This document shows, piece after piece, positions 28,538-38,369 of a stretch of DNA of 64,000 bases. The stretch comes from Gracilibacter sp. BRH_c7a (GTDB lineage: Bacteria > Bacillota > Desulfitobacteriia > Desulfitobacteriales > Syntrophobotulaceae). Under the pieces are notes generated by a model. It ran no database searches. It was given only the letters and a program-made list of their open reading frames with translations, and was not told the DNA's origin. The translations under genes and the position numbers were made by a program. The stretch lies in the NCBI GenBank assembly GCA_001516055.1, contig LOEZ01000017.1, forward strand, positions 1 to 64,000. Direction: 5' to 3'. Each line of letters opens with the position of its first letter. Position 1 is the first letter of the stretch.

Positions 28538-30259
28538 TTACAGAGTGCCATCCACCATTGTTTTAACCTGGGCGCAGACATCTTCTACCTTAATCAACTC
28601 AACATTACCTGTTTTACGCTGATTCAATTCTACTTTTCCCTCAGCTAATGTTTTTTTACCTATTGTAATTCTTAAAGGATACCCCACTAAATCGGCATCT
28701 TTAAACTTCACGCCAGCACGATCATCCCGATCGTCAAGGACTGTTTCTACTCCGAGTGCGGTTAACTCTTTATAGAGAGCTTCTGCTGTTGTTACTACTT
28801 CCTCATCTTTAAGAGAGACAGGTACAATAATACAATGATAAGGCGCAATCGGCATAGGCCAGATAATTCCGTTATCATCATAGTTTTGCTCGATGGCTGC
28901 AGCCATTGTTCTGCTAACACCTATACCGTAACAACCCATTAGGCAATACTGTTCATTACCTTTATCATCCAAATAAGTCGCCTTCAAGCTTTCACTATAT
29001 TTTGTACCTAGGTTAAAGACCTGTCCGACCTCGATACCCCTTGCTTCTTGGAGTTTTCCCTGGCATTTTGGACAAGGTTCCCCGGGAACGACCATTCTTA
29101 AATCCACTACTTTAGAAGGAATAAAATCTTGTCCACACTTGATATTTACTAAGTGATAATCCTTTTTATTAGCACCGCAGACTGCACTCTCCATCTCAGC
29201 AACCTCGAGGTCCACGGCGATAAAAATCTTTTCATCTATCCCAATCGGACCGACAAAACCAGGTTCGCAGTTAAGTATGGATAATACTTCCTCTGGGTCA
29301 GCCATTCTAAGGTTGACGAAAGGACCAAGAGCGTTATTAACTTTAATCTCATTTATTTCTCTATCCCCTCTGACTAGAACGAGGAAATATTTTTCATCAC
29401 CTTTAAAGACCATAGTTTTGATAAGAGCTGTCTTCTTGATATTTAAGAAGTCAGCCACTTGGTCTATAGTTTTGGTACCAGGTGTATTAATCTCACCCGT
29501 TAATCCTTTCAGAGTGTCATCTTTAAGTACTGCTCTAGGTAAACATTCAGCTTTTTCTACATTGGCAGCATAATCACATTCTTGACAGAAGACCACCGCT
29601 GCCTCACCTGAGTCTGCCAATACCATAAATTCATGAGTCCCGCCGCTACCTCCAATAGCTCCTGCATCAGCTTCTACTGCTCGGAAAGTAAGACCACAGC
29701 GGTTAAAAATCCTCTCATAAGCTTGATACATCTTGCGATAGCTTTCTTGTAATCCTGCAACATCTTTATCAAAAGAATATAAATCTTTCATGATAAATTC
29801 TCTGCCTCGCATCAAGCCAAAACGAGGTCTTCTTTCATCACGGTACTTATTTTGAATCTGATAAAGTAATAAAGGTAGCTGTTTATAAGAACGGACCTCG
29901 CTTCTCACCAAATCAGTTATAATCTCTTCATGGGTAGGACCTAAACAAAACTCTCTATTATGTCTGTCTCTAAGTCTGAACATTTCCGGTCCATAAACAT
30001 CCCACCGTCCTGATTCTTTCCAAAGTTCAGCAGGCTGCATTATCGGAAGCATGACCTCCTGGCCTCCCTTAATGTCCATTTCCTCTCGAACAATCTGCTC
30101 AATCTTTCTAATAACTCTCCAACCCAAAGGGAGATATGTATATATTCCGGCAGCAGCTTTACGAATGAAGCCGGCTCTTAGCATAAGTTGGTGACTAATT
30201 ACTTCTGCTTCAGCAGGTACTTCTCTTAATGTAGGGTTGAGCAATTGACTGACTTTCAT
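28538..30259 (-). CDS. proS: Prolyl-tRNA synthetase (bacterial type)
   Basis: Charges tRNA-Pro. Class II synthetase with motif 2 in the [20 protein letters not shown] region (about 137-157), an INS editing domain between motifs 2 and 3 (about 220-380) and a C-terminal anticodon-binding domain. The start at 30259 gives [13 protein letters not shown], the usual N-terminus, 8 bases after AAAGGA. The frame extends 19 codons upstream without support. It lies between ispG and polC; no T-box leader is seen. Confidence 0.96.
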   Translation of the reverse strand: MKVSQLLNPTLREVPAEAEVISHQLMLRAGFIRKAAAGIYTYLPLGWRVIRKIEQIVREEMDIKGGQEVMLPIMQPAELWKESGRWDVYGPEMFRLRDRHNREFCLGPTHEEIITDLVRSEVRSYKQLPLLLYQIQNKYRDERRPRFGLMRGREFIMKDLYSFDKDVAGLQESYRKMYQAYERIFNRCGLTFRAVEADAGAIGGSGGTHEFMVLADSGEAAVVFCQECDYAANVEKAECLPRAVLKDDTLKGLTGEINTPGTKTIDQVADFLNIKKTALIKTMVFKGDEKYFLVLVRGDREINEIKVNNALGPFVNLRMADPEEVLSILNCEPGFVGPIGIDEKIFIAVDLEVAEMESAVCGANKKDYHLVNIKCGQDFIPSKVVDLRMVVPGEPCPKCQGKLQEARGIEVGQVFNLGTKYSESLKATYLDDKGNEQYCLMGCYGIGVSRTMAAAIEQNYDDNGIIWPMPIAPYHCIIVPVSLKDEEVVTTAEALYKELTALGVETVLDDRDDRAGVKFKDADLVGYPLRITIGKKTLAEGKVELNQRKTGNVELIKVEDVCAQVKTMVDGTL

Positions 30260-30339
30260 AATCTTCATCCTTTCCCAACTAGGGCTTATCCCAAGTATCT
30301 TATGTAAATATAGCATTTCTTCTAAGATATAAACAATAT

Positions 30340-31416
30340 CTAAACAGAATTTCCTTTCAAATAAGTCTCGATTTTATCCATGAGCGCTTCTAGGAGTTGG
30401 TCTTCAGGCAACCTGGCAATTATTTCTCCTTTTTGAAAAAGTAAACCGGTACCTCTTCCACCAGCTATACCAAAATCTGCTTCCCTTGCCTCTCCAGGTC
30501 CGTTTACAACGCACCCCATAACTGCCACTGTCAAACGCTTGTCCAAGCCAGGAAGTTTTTCTAATCTCTTCTCTACTTCCTCAGCAAGTTGAGCAAGATT
30601 CACCTGTGTCCTCCCACAGGTTGGACAGCTAATAAGTTCATACCCATCATTTCTTAATCCCAAAACGCGAAGTATATTTAGGGCAACCGGTATTTCCTCT
30701 ATTGGATCTCCAGTAAGGGATACCCTTATGGTATCACCAATACCTTCAGCTAACAGTGTCCCTATCCCTATCGCTGATTTCACTAGACCGGATTTAATAG
30801 TTCCTGCTTCTGTCACCCCGACATGGAGGGGGTAGTCAACTATTTCAGCTATTTGACGATAAGCACCTATCATGAGTGGAACATGAGAAGATTTTAAAGA
30901 TATTTTTATATTATCATAGTTCTCTTCTTCCAGAATCCTTATATGACGCAAGGCACTTTCCACCATTCCCTCTACGCTTGGTCCATGGTATTTATCTAGA
31001 AGATCCTTTTCTAAAGAACCTGCATTGACTCCAATTCTTATGGGAATTCTCTTATCTCTGACCGCTTTAATAACTTCCTGTATTTTCCACCTCTGACCAA
31101 TATTCCCAGGATTAATTCTTAAACCCTGCACGCCATTTTCAACGGATTTCAGGGCCAACTTATAGTCAAAATGGATATCAGCAATTACAGGCAGTGTGCT
31201 CTTAATACAGATATCTTTTAGAGCATCAGCTGCCTGATTATCCAGAACAGCTACTCTTACAACTTCACAACCAACATCAGCTAATTCTTTAATCTGAGCA
31301 AGAGTAGCCTGAACATCTCTGGTATCCGTATTGGTCATAGACTGTACAACTATCGGCTTCCCTCCCCCAATAGGGATAGAGCCAATCTTAACTTCTTTAG
31401 TATTCCTTCGCTGCAA
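30340..31416 (-). CDS. ispG: 4-hydroxy-3-methylbut-2-enyl-diphosphate synthase
   Basis: The penultimate enzyme of the MEP isoprenoid pathway, an iron-sulfur TIM-barrel protein. It has VQSMTNTDT near the N-terminus and the three cluster cysteines in SCPTCGRT (about 270) and [11 protein letters not shown] (about 308). I choose the TTG at 31416, 8 bases after GGGAGG. The open frame begins eight codons earlier, but its start lies before the ribosome site. It joins dxr and uppS in a local isoprenoid group. Confidence 0.95.
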   Translation of the reverse strand: MQRRNTKEVKIGSIPIGGGKPIVVQSMTNTDTRDVQATLAQIKELADVGCEVVRVAVLDNQAADALKDICIKSTLPVIADIHFDYKLALKSVENGVQGLRINPGNIGQRWKIQEVIKAVRDKRIPIRIGVNAGSLEKDLLDKYHGPSVEGMVESALRHIRILEEENYDNIKISLKSSHVPLMIGAYRQIAEIVDYPLHVGVTEAGTIKSGLVKSAIGIGTLLAEGIGDTIRVSLTGDPIEEIPVALNILRVLGLRNDGYELISCPTCGRTQVNLAQLAEEVEKRLEKLPGLDKRLTVAVMGCVVNGPGEAREADFGIAGGRGTGLLFQKGEIIARLPEDQLLEALMDKIETYLKGNSV

Positions 31417-31440
31417 TACCCTAACCTCCCAATGCCACAT

Positions 31441-31690
31441 ATGTCAAAGCTTAAACTGAACTCTTCATCTGAGCTGTAGCGTAACATGTGCGACAAGCGG
31501 AGCACAGACAGCCACAACCCACAATGCTATCCAAGCTACACCGCAGCGTACACGACAAGCGGAGCACGGATGCGGAGCGCGGCAATTTACCGCTCCTTGC
31601 CCTCCATGGCACCGCGGTATTTGTCCATCCGTGGACTTTACGCCAGGAGGGCGTTACTGCCGAATAGTGCATGCTGCGGTGTAGCTCTCA
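31441..31690. repeat. GC-rich composite repeat element between rseP and ispG
   Basis: About 250 bases of visibly higher GC than the neighbours, with layered structure. There is a direct repeat CGACAAGCGGAGCAC (31491-31505 and 31553-31567), and a perfect 13-base inverted repeat (31535-31547 and 31673-31685). A 48-base block at 31589-31636 is shared with 12864-12911, and a further hairpin ACGCC/GGCGT lies at 31640-31654. Open frames across it show no family similarity. It may be a REP/MITE-like element or encode a structured RNA. Confidence 0.75.
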
Positions 31691-31708
31691 CTAGCATTAA
31701 CCTAACTT

Positions 31709-32767
31709 TTATTCCGTCAAAATCCGAAGTATATCTTGATAAGTGACCGCCAACATGAGAGATATTAAGAGTACAAACCCAGCCAGTTGAATCCAACCTT
31801 TTTTTTCAGCACTTAAAGGTTTACGCCTTATCCCTTCATAGACTAGAACGGTCAGTTGTCCTCCGTCCAGAGCCGGGATAGGTAGAAGGTTCAATATTCC
31901 AAATTGAATACTTAATATCGCTGTAAGACCTAATAAATTTGAAAGTCCTTGCCTAGCCCCCTCACCAATAACTTGAGCCACGGCTACAGGACCGCCTAAT
32001 TCAACAGGCATTTCACCTGTTATCATCTGTACTATATAGACAATAATCATTTTTGTAAAATCTACTGTCTGCTGTAATCCTAGTTTTGCAGCCTCAAAAA
32101 CTGAAACTTTTGTATTATTTACCTCGGGCATTATACCTATAAGTCCTCTATCCGTCTGTTGATCATACTCAGGAATGATTTCCAGATTGACTATTTCCTT
32201 AGTATCTCCCTTCTCTATCTTGAAATCGATTGTTTCTCCTGGTTTAGAATGTATCTGCTCAGTTATCGATTTCCAATCAGGAGTTTCGATACCATTAATA
32301 GCCAAGATACGATCACCAGCTACTAACCCAAACGCTGCAGCAGGCTTATCTTCCATAACGGAGCCAATAATATTCTCATCACTTGCAACCGGCATTCCAA
32401 ACCAAGCGAAGATAGTGATAAATAAAACTGCTCCCAATATAAAATTCATAAAAGATCCTGCTACTATAACAGACATTCTCTGGAAAATTGTCTTACTTTC
32501 AAAGCTTCTGTTATATAATTCCCCTTGGTAGTTTTTATCTTGTTCTTCAAGCTCTTCAGCACTAAGAAACCTAACAAAACCACCTAGCGGGAAAATTCTG
32601 ATAGAATACAAGGTTTCTTTACCTTGTATTCCGAAAATTTTCGGCCCTATACCAAAAGCAAATTCCAAGACTTTTATACCTGCTTTTTTAGCAACAATAA
32701 AATGACCAAATTCATGAACCATGACCATTAGGCCAAAAACTAAAATTATTGAAATAGTAGTAAGCAA
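31709..32767 (-). CDS. rseP: Site-2 intramembrane metalloprotease RseP/RasP
   Basis: M50 membrane protease that cleaves anti-sigma factors and remnant signal peptides within the membrane. HEFGH lies at residues 18-22 in the first helix, the PDZ domain spans about 125-200, and the second metal-binding motif is in LPIPALDGGQ (about 295-304). Four membrane segments. 352 aa. TTG start behind GAGGTG, 11 bases after dxr. Confidence 0.95.
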   Translation of the reverse strand: MLTTISIILVFGLMVMVHEFGHFIVAKKAGIKVLEFAFGIGPKIFGIQGKETLYSIRIFPLGGFVRFLSAEELEEQDKNYQGELYNRSFESKTIFQRMSVIVAGSFMNFILGAVLFITIFAWFGMPVASDENIIGSVMEDKPAAAFGLVAGDRILAINGIETPDWKSITEQIHSKPGETIDFKIEKGDTKEIVNLEIIPEYDQQTDRGLIGIMPEVNNTKVSVFEAAKLGLQQTVDFTKMIIVYIVQMITGEMPVELGGPVAVAQVIGEGARQGLSNLLGLTAILSIQFGILNLLPIPALDGGQLTVLVYEGIRRKPLSAEKKGWIQLAGFVLLISLMLAVTYQDILRILTE

Positions 32768-32778
32768 ACGATTTCACC

Positions 32779-33939
32779 TCACACTTTATTGAGACCTACT
32801 GTAATTATTTCTTCAGAGCGTTCTCTAGCCCAAAGGTCAGCCGCAATTATTTTTTCCAGGCTATCTGCTGCTAGAACTTCATGCTCTCCGCATACTTGTT
32901 GTATAAGTTCATACATCTCAAGGTATTCTATGCGTCCAGCAAGAAAAGCATGTACACAAATTTCATTAGATGCGTTCATGACAGCAGGAAGTGTTCCACC
33001 TTTTTTTCCACACTTATACGCAAGTCTGATAGAAGGGAAAGCTTCTTCATCAGGTTGGATGAAAGTTAATGTCTTACCTGCCAATTCAAGTTGTTCAAAA
33101 CAAATCGGCCAGCGCTCCGGATAACTAAGCGCATATTGGATAGGAAGTCTCATATCCGGAACTCCCATCTGAGCAATCACTGAACCATCAATATATTCTA
33201 CCATGGAATGGACAATACTTTGAGGATGAATAAGAACACTTATCTCGTCATAGTCCATCCCGAAAAGGAATTTAGCTTCAATAACCTCTAATGCCTTATT
33301 CATCATGGTCGCTGAATCGATAGTAATCTTGGCCCCCATTGCCCAGTTAGGATGTTTCAAAGCCATTTCCTTGGTTACCTTAGAAAGCTTCGACCTTTTC
33401 CAACCCAGGAAAGGTCCGCCAGAGGCGGTTAATATTATTTTCTTAACTAAAGATTTCTTGTCATCTAAACACTGGAATACAGCTGAGTGCTCACTATCTA
33501 CGGGAATAATTGAACACCCATTATCTTTTGCAGTTTTCATCACCAATTCTCCAGCAGCGACTAACGTCTCTTTATTAGCTAAGGCAATATTTTTTTTTGC
33601 TTTTAAAGCAGCTAATGTCGGTTCTAGGCCAATACGGCCGCTAACAGCTGTTACAACAGTATCAATATTATTGGCAACTACTGCTTCAACCAAACCGTCC
33701 ATCCCTGTTAAGACTTTCACTGGGAGATCATTTATCCGCTTTTTTAGTTCTTGGGCAGACCCTATATCCATTAAAATAGCTATTTCTGGTTTAAACTCTC
33801 TTACTTGCTTTTCTAACAAATCAACGTTAGAATACGCTGCCAGAGAATGCACTTTCAATTCTCCGGCTGAAGCTCTAACAACCTCCAAGGTCTGAGTACC
33901 GATAGAACCGGTAGCCCCTAAAATAGAAATAGTCTTCAC
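32779..33939 (-). CDS. dxr: 1-deoxy-D-xylulose-5-phosphate reductoisomerase
   Basis: The committed MEP pathway step. The 386-aa protein starts with the NADPH-binding ILGATGSIGTQTLEV and has the metal/substrate motif VDSEHSAVFQ (about 147-156) and the catalytic-loop HPNW. GTG start behind GGAGAAT, immediately adjoining the permease gene upstream. Together with ispG and uppS it supplies undecaprenyl phosphate precursors. Confidence 0.96.
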   Translation of the reverse strand: MKTISILGATGSIGTQTLEVVRASAGELKVHSLAAYSNVDLLEKQVREFKPEIAILMDIGSAQELKKRINDLPVKVLTGMDGLVEAVVANNIDTVVTAVSGRIGLEPTLAALKAKKNIALANKETLVAAGELVMKTAKDNGCSIIPVDSEHSAVFQCLDDKKSLVKKIILTASGGPFLGWKRSKLSKVTKEMALKHPNWAMGAKITIDSATMMNKALEVIEAKFLFGMDYDEISVLIHPQSIVHSMVEYIDGSVIAQMGVPDMRLPIQYALSYPERWPICFEQLELAGKTLTFIQPDEEAFPSIRLAYKCGKKGGTLPAVMNASNEICVHAFLAGRIEYLEMYELIQQVCGEHEVLAADSLEKIIAADLWARERSEEIITVGLNKV

Positions 33940-35060
33940 TAGTTATTCTCCTTAAACATTCCCGCTTTGCGTACTGCCTCATAAATAACAACAAGAGCTG
34001 GTCCTAGTATGAGACCGGCTGCCCCAAGAAGCTTTAACCCAACATAGATCGAAATCAGCGTCGGCAAAGGATGTATCCCAATATTCTGAGACATCACCTT
34101 AGGTTCTAAGGCAACACGGATTACAGTGACTACGAGGTATATAATAAGCACTTTTAGAGCAAGGGCTAGTTCACCTGTAAATAAGAGAACAACTGTCCAA
34201 GGTATAAAAATCAGGGACGGTCCTATTATCGGCAATAAATCAAGAAGGCCTGCGAGTATGCCTAGAGTCAGAGCATACTTATTGCCTATAAGTATTAACC
34301 CAATAGTTGAGACTATAGCCGTGACAGATACCAGGATAGTCATCGCCCTTAAAAAGCCTACTAAAGCTGACCCAAGGTTAGAGGCGACAATTCTTGTTTT
34401 AGCATTATGTTTCCCTTTAATTCTTTGGAAAAACCATTCCTTAACTAGAGGAAAACTGAAACTAATGATTAACGTAGCCACTGTAGCAACAACGATTACG
34501 ATCATAAAACCCGGGAGTGCCCCTAGAAAACTAAGTAATCCCATACTGCCTGTCTTAATTATTGTCTGGAGGGTGGAAAGTAGCTCTTGAGTTGATGAAT
34601 TAATAGCATTTTTAATCTCTGGATTAAGTTCGATATATTTTTGAAAAACTAAGCTCTTCTCTGCTATTAATGTAACGGTTTTTTCATACATCGCCGGCAT
34701 GCTTGTCGCTAGTTCGGCAAGCTCTCTATACAGCCTGCTTCCCAAAAATATTAATAATAAGACCAAAGATAAGATTACAAGCGTTAACACAATAATGGAA
34801 GCATATACTCTTTTCAAGTTAAAGGTTTTTGTCAGTTTAGCAACTAGAGGTTCAACAAGAAAAGCTAAGATAAAAGCTATAATGAAAGGGAATAAGGCTG
34901 AAAAGATTTGGTGCATAACTAAGGCTAAGACCGGAAGGAACTCCTGAACAGTATAAGTAAATAGCTTAAGTAACAACAGGACAGCAGCTACAACAATTAA
35001 CCTGTTAAGATTAATTCTTAAAGGGCTCTTTTTCGTATCATCCTTTTTATCTTCTCTCAT
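33939..35060 (-). CDS. AI-2E-family membrane permease
   Basis: A polytopic membrane protein (373 aa, about seven or eight helices) of the TqsA/YtvI/AI-2E group. It has the long extracytoplasmic segment between helices and the conserved GLLDLLPIIGPSLIFIPW (about 272-289). Transport substrates in this family vary (autoinducer-2, Na+/H+, unknown), so no substrate is assigned. ATG at 35060 is 4 bases past the cdsA stop; a TTG seven codons upstream also keeps the frame. It sits between cdsA and dxr, which adjoin directly in B. subtilis. Confidence 0.82.
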   Translation of the reverse strand: MREDKKDDTKKSPLRINLNRLIVVAAVLLLLKLFTYTVQEFLPVLALVMHQIFSALFPFIIAFILAFLVEPLVAKLTKTFNLKRVYASIIVLTLVILSLVLLLIFLGSRLYRELAELATSMPAMYEKTVTLIAEKSLVFQKYIELNPEIKNAINSSTQELLSTLQTIIKTGSMGLLSFLGALPGFMIVIVVATVATLIISFSFPLVKEWFFQRIKGKHNAKTRIVASNLGSALVGFLRAMTILVSVTAIVSTIGLILIGNKYALTLGILAGLLDLLPIIGPSLIFIPWTVVLLFTGELALALKVLIIYLVVTVIRVALEPKVMSQNIGIHPLPTLISIYVGLKLLGAAGLILGPALVVIYEAVRKAGMFKENN

Positions 35061-35064
35061 AGAA

Positions 35065-35853
35065 TCATCCCACCAATCCAATCATTAAAGCAAAATAAAC
35101 TACCGGTATAGCAAAAAGAAAGCTGTCAAATCTATCAAGAACGCCTCCATGTCCTGGTATCAGATTCCCAGAATCTTTGACCCCGGCACTTCTTTTAATA
35201 GCTGATTCAAAAAGATCACCCATCTGGGAAACAATACTAGTTAAGAGAGACAACATAAGTATGACTAAGAGTGAGCCTAAATCTGTCCACATCCAGAAAA
35301 AGAAACCTGACACAATTGCAACGATTAAACCGCCTAAAGCACCCTCCACCGACTTATTGGGACTGACCCTAGGGGCAAGTTTCCTTTTGCCTAAGGCATT
35401 GCCTGTTAAAAATGCTCCTGTATCGGTAAGCCATACTGTTACAAAGACATAGATAGCCCATAAAAAACCATTCGGTAGTTCCCGAAGATAAAATAAGTAT
35501 GTAAACAGGAGTACCGGATAAATCAAGGCTAAAAAGTTATAAGAAGCTTCAGTATAGGATCTATCCGGATAGGCTAAAGCATAGCCTGCAAAAACTATTA
35601 TAAACCAAATAACCCCTAACGGTAGTAACCACTGTGTGTACCCTATAACAAATATAAACAGCCAAAGGGCACAGAAAAAAAATGTCAAACCAGTGTTAGA
35701 AGCTATTCCAGCTTGTTGTCCTATTACTAAGAACTCTCTGAGAGCAAGCAAAGCAAGGATTAGAATTGTTACGGCCAAATAGGTTCCCCCTAGCCAGGTT
35801 ATCCCCAGCAAAAGCGGTGCTCCAATTAAGGCGCTCAATACTCTTTTAACCAT
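35065..35853 (-). CDS. cdsA: Phosphatidate cytidylyltransferase
   Basis: Makes CDP-diacylglycerol for phospholipid synthesis in the membrane. The 262-aa protein has about seven membrane helices and the C-terminal family signature GHGGVLDRFDSF (about 237-248). ATG behind GAGG, 3 bases after uppS. Confidence 0.95.
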   Translation of the reverse strand: MVKRVLSALIGAPLLLGITWLGGTYLAVTILILALLALREFLVIGQQAGIASNTGLTFFFCALWLFIFVIGYTQWLLPLGVIWFIIVFAGYALAYPDRSYTEASYNFLALIYPVLLFTYLFYLRELPNGFLWAIYVFVTVWLTDTGAFLTGNALGKRKLAPRVSPNKSVEGALGGLIVAIVSGFFFWMWTDLGSLLVILMLSLLTSIVSQMGDLFESAIKRSAGVKDSGNLIPGHGGVLDRFDSFLFAIPVVYFALMIGLVG

Positions 35854-35856
35854 TTA

Positions 35857-36627
35857 TTATTCCTCAACCTTCTTTATCCCGCCAAATCTCCGTTCTCTAT
35901 TTTGATAGATACGAATTGTATCGAGGAGGGATTCTTCATTAAAATCCGGCCAGCATTCTTCAACTACGACTATTTCGGAATATGCTGCCTGCCAGAGTAA
36001 GAAATTACTTAATCTCATTTCACCTGAAGTCCTGATTACTAATTCTGGATCAGGACAATCTGCTGTATCCAAATATTTTGCAAATACTTCTTCGTTAAGA
36101 TCTTCTCTAGCCAGATTATTATTTGAGATATCATGAAGTATTCCTTGGAATGCCTGAATAATCTCCGCTCTGCCTCCATAATTAAGAGCCAAGTTAAAAA
36201 CTAGACCGTTATTATTTTTGGTTTTTTCACAAGCATAAATAACTTCCTCACCAACATCTTTCGGAAGTTGATGGATATTTCCTAACACACATATTTTGAC
36301 GTCATTTCTATGCAGTTCTTCTAGCTCAAGGCGTATGTATTCTTTCAACAAGGACATAAGTATCCCAATCTCAGATTGGGGCCTTTTCCAATTCTCAGTA
36401 GAAAAGGCATATACGGTAAGATACTTTATTCCTATCTGCGAAGCGCATCGTACTATCCCTCTTAGAGCTTCTACTCCTGACCTATGACCCATTGTCCTTG
36501 GTAAACCTCTTTGCCTTGCCCATCTTCCGTTCCCATCCATTATTATAGCGACATGGAGAGGCAGCCTATCTTTATCTAGGTTATCCAATATTATCTTATT
36601 CTGATGCGTTTTCCAAATCTTAATCAT
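35857..36627 (-). CDS. uppS: Undecaprenyl diphosphate synthase (isoprenyl transferase)
   Basis: Builds the C55 lipid carrier for wall synthesis. The 256-aa cis-prenyltransferase has MDGNGRWARQRGLPR (about 30), the HRSGVEALR region and the C-terminal RTSGEMRLSNFLLWQAAYSE (about 204). ATG behind GGGGTG. The upstream gap holds a terminator and a degenerate heptamer repeat, so it probably begins a new transcript. Confidence 0.96.
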   Translation of the reverse strand: MIKIWKTHQNKIILDNLDKDRLPLHVAIIMDGNGRWARQRGLPRTMGHRSGVEALRGIVRCASQIGIKYLTVYAFSTENWKRPQSEIGILMSLLKEYIRLELEELHRNDVKICVLGNIHQLPKDVGEEVIYACEKTKNNNGLVFNLALNYGGRAEIIQAFQGILHDISNNNLAREDLNEEVFAKYLDTADCPDPELVIRTSGEMRLSNFLLWQAAYSEIVVVEECWPDFNEESLLDTIRIYQNRERRFGGIKKVEE

Positions 36628-36644
36628 TTACCACACCCCAAAAA

Positions 36645-36679
36645 TCGATGATTGATATTCGACATTCGATGGATGACAT
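36645..36679. repeat. Degenerate heptamer tandem repeat upstream of uppS
   Basis: Five consecutive 7-base units around the pattern TCGANAT (tcgatga, ttgatat, tcgacat, tcgatgg, atgacat). The same kind of heptamer recurs at 44429-44488. Confidence 0.45.
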
Positions 36680-36772
36680 CTTTTTCAGGCACATTTCTCC
36701 ATCACTTGGCTCACTTATCCAATAATAATTCAAAACTAAAAACCCCTGAAATACGATTACTCCTTTTTGTGG

Positions 36773-36802
36773 AAAGACCCCCTTCGACAGGGGGCCATCT
36801 TT
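36773..36802 (-). terminator. Terminator after the 62-aa gene
   Basis: CCCCCT and AGGGGG make a strong GC stem with a 5-base loop (36778-36794). It is extended by AAAGA/TCTTT and flanked by T-rich sequence on both sides. It lies 8 bases past the small gene and may work in both directions. Confidence 0.65.
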
Positions 36803-36809
36803 TGTTGGC

Positions 36810-36998
36810 TTACTTTATAAATCTATCATGTAGTACAACAAATTTCAATTTCCCTTCCACCTGATTCCATCTAACTACACGCAACTCTCCGCTTGGTATC
36901 GCCTTTCCAGTTGGGTAAGTAATAACGTAGCTATAATCGATTCTTTCATTCATTAGCTCTTGAACAACATCATTCCATTTTATTCCTAGCCAGCGCAA
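36810..36998 (-). CDS. Small protein of unknown function between frr and uppS
   Basis: 62 aa, not recognised with confidence. The layout is an amphipathic helix (WNDVVQELMNERI) followed by short strands (YSYVITYPTG, GELRVVRWNQ, KLKFVVLHDR), which loosely resembles a single PASTA-like or beta-grasp unit. The TTG start lies 9 bases after GGAAG at the very end of frr, 4 bases past its stop, so it should be the last gene of the rpsB-tsf-pyrH-frr transcript. A strong terminator follows. Composition matches the neighbours, and I think it is real. Confidence 0.65.
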   Translation of the reverse strand: MRWLGIKWNDVVQELMNERIDYSYVITYPTGKAIPSGELRVVRWNQVEGKLKFVVLHDRFIK

Positions 36999-37002
36999 GA
37001 TA

Positions 37003-37560
37003 TTACACTTCCATTATTTCTTTTTCTTTTTTGTCTAAAACATCATCTATATCTTTGATATATTTATCTGTGAGTTTCTGCGCCTTCTCTTGTCCCTTTT
37101 TAGCTTCATCTTCGGATACTACTTTTTCTTTCTCTACCTTCTTAATATCATCAATCAAATCACGTCTAATATTTCTCACTGCAACTCTATTCTCTTCTGC
37201 TTTCTTTTTAACAGTCTTAACAATTTCCGTACGTCTTTCCGCTGTTAATTGAGGAATAGTCAGCCGTATTACGACACCATCATTCGAGGGAGTCAGTCCC
37301 AAATCAGATTTTAAGATTGCTTTTTCAATAGCCGGCATTGAAGTTTTATCCCATGGCTGGATAATAAGCATCCTTGATTCCGGAACAGAAATATTAGCAA
37401 GCTGGTTTACTGGAGTAGGGGTTCCATAATAATCAACTGTTATTTTTTCCAGCATACCGGGATTAGCTCGCCCAGCACGTACTGAGGCTAATTCCTTACG
37501 AAGTACCTCAACAGTTTTTCTCATCCTGTCTTCAGCTTCATTCATAATGTCAGTAATCAT
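37003..37560 (-). CDS. frr: Ribosome recycling factor
   Basis: Splits post-termination ribosomes with EF-G. The 185-aa protein has the expected RAGRANPGMLEKITVDYYGTPTP (about 28-50) and a C-terminal helix rich in lysine and glutamate. ATG behind GGGAGGG, two bases from pyrH. Confidence 0.97.
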   Translation of the reverse strand: MITDIMNEAEDRMRKTVEVLRKELASVRAGRANPGMLEKITVDYYGTPTPVNQLANISVPESRMLIIQPWDKTSMPAIEKAILKSDLGLTPSNDGVVIRLTIPQLTAERRTEIVKTVKKKAEENRVAVRNIRRDLIDDIKKVEKEKVVSEDEAKKGQEKAQKLTDKYIKDIDDVLDKKEKEIMEV

Positions 37561-37562
37561 GA

Positions 37563-38282
37563 TTATTCCCTCCCAACATAGGTTCCAACAGGTTCTCCCT
37601 GAAGTGCTTTTATAATATTACCATTTTTATTAAGATTGAAAACAATCAAAGGTATATTGTTATCCATACACAAGGAAGTTGCGGTTGAATCCATCACCCC
37701 TAAACCTTTACTTAGCACATCAAAATAACTCAATTTAGAGAACTTTTTAGCCTCAGGATTCTTTAAAGGATCAGAATCAAAGACTCCGTCAACTCTTTTA
37801 GCCATCAGGATAACTTCAGCCTCTAGTTCAGCAGCTCTTAAGGCTGCTGTAGTGTCAGTAGAAAAGTAAGGATTACCAGTACCAGCTGCAAAAATTACTA
37901 TCCTGCCCTTTTCCATATGGCGAATAGCCCTTCTTCGGATATAAGGTTCTGCTATCTGCCTCATTTCAATGGCTGACAATACTCGAGTTTGGATATTATA
38001 CTGTTCGAGTGCATCCTGCAAAGCGAGAGCATTCATTACCGTTGCCAGCATCCCCATATAATCAGCAGTTGCCCTGTCCATCCCTTGAGAACTACCTGAA
38101 ATTCCTCGCCAGATATTTCCTCCACCGACTACTAGAGCCATTTCCACTCCGAGTTTTTGCACTTCACTAACTTGTTTAGCCACCGAGACCAGCATATCAT
38201 GAGCGATACCATAGCCTTGATCCCCTGCAAGTGCCTCCCCGCTCAATTTAAGCACAACTTTACGGTAACGTGAAGTAGTCAT
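37563..38282 (-). CDS. pyrH: Uridylate kinase
   Basis: Phosphorylates UMP to UDP. The 239-aa amino-acid-kinase fold has KLSGEALAG (about 12), GGGNIWRG (about 53) and the C-terminal [12 protein letters not shown] behind GGAGG. It lies in the conserved tsf-pyrH-frr order. Confidence 0.97.
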   Translation of the reverse strand: MTTSRYRKVVLKLSGEALAGDQGYGIAHDMLVSVAKQVSEVQKLGVEMALVVGGGNIWRGISGSSQGMDRATADYMGMLATVMNALALQDALEQYNIQTRVLSAIEMRQIAEPYIRRRAIRHMEKGRIVIFAAGTGNPYFSTDTTAALRAAELEAEVILMAKRVDGVFDSDPLKNPEAKKFSKLSYFDVLSKGLGVMDSTATSLCMDNNIPLIVFNLNKNGNIIKALQGEPVGTYVGRE

Positions 38283-38342
38283 GAAAGAACCTCCGTATAT
38301 TTGTTTATTTCTACACTTAAGATAAAAATCCTTTTCCCTGAA

Positions 38343-38368
38343 AAAGAGAACACCGAAGTGTTCTCTTT
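38343..38368 (-). terminator. Terminator after tsf
   Basis: AAAGAGAACAC and its perfect complement (11 bp) around CGAA, with a T/C-rich tail on the minus strand, starts 2 bases past the tsf stop. It probably attenuates expression of pyrH and frr relative to rpsB and tsf. Confidence 0.75.
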
Positions 38369-38369
38369 A

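Noticed and set aside
31451-31746. 73- and 86-residue open frames across the GC-rich element
   Set aside because: Their residues come from direct and inverted DNA repeats, no ribosome site precedes them, and neither resembles a known protein.
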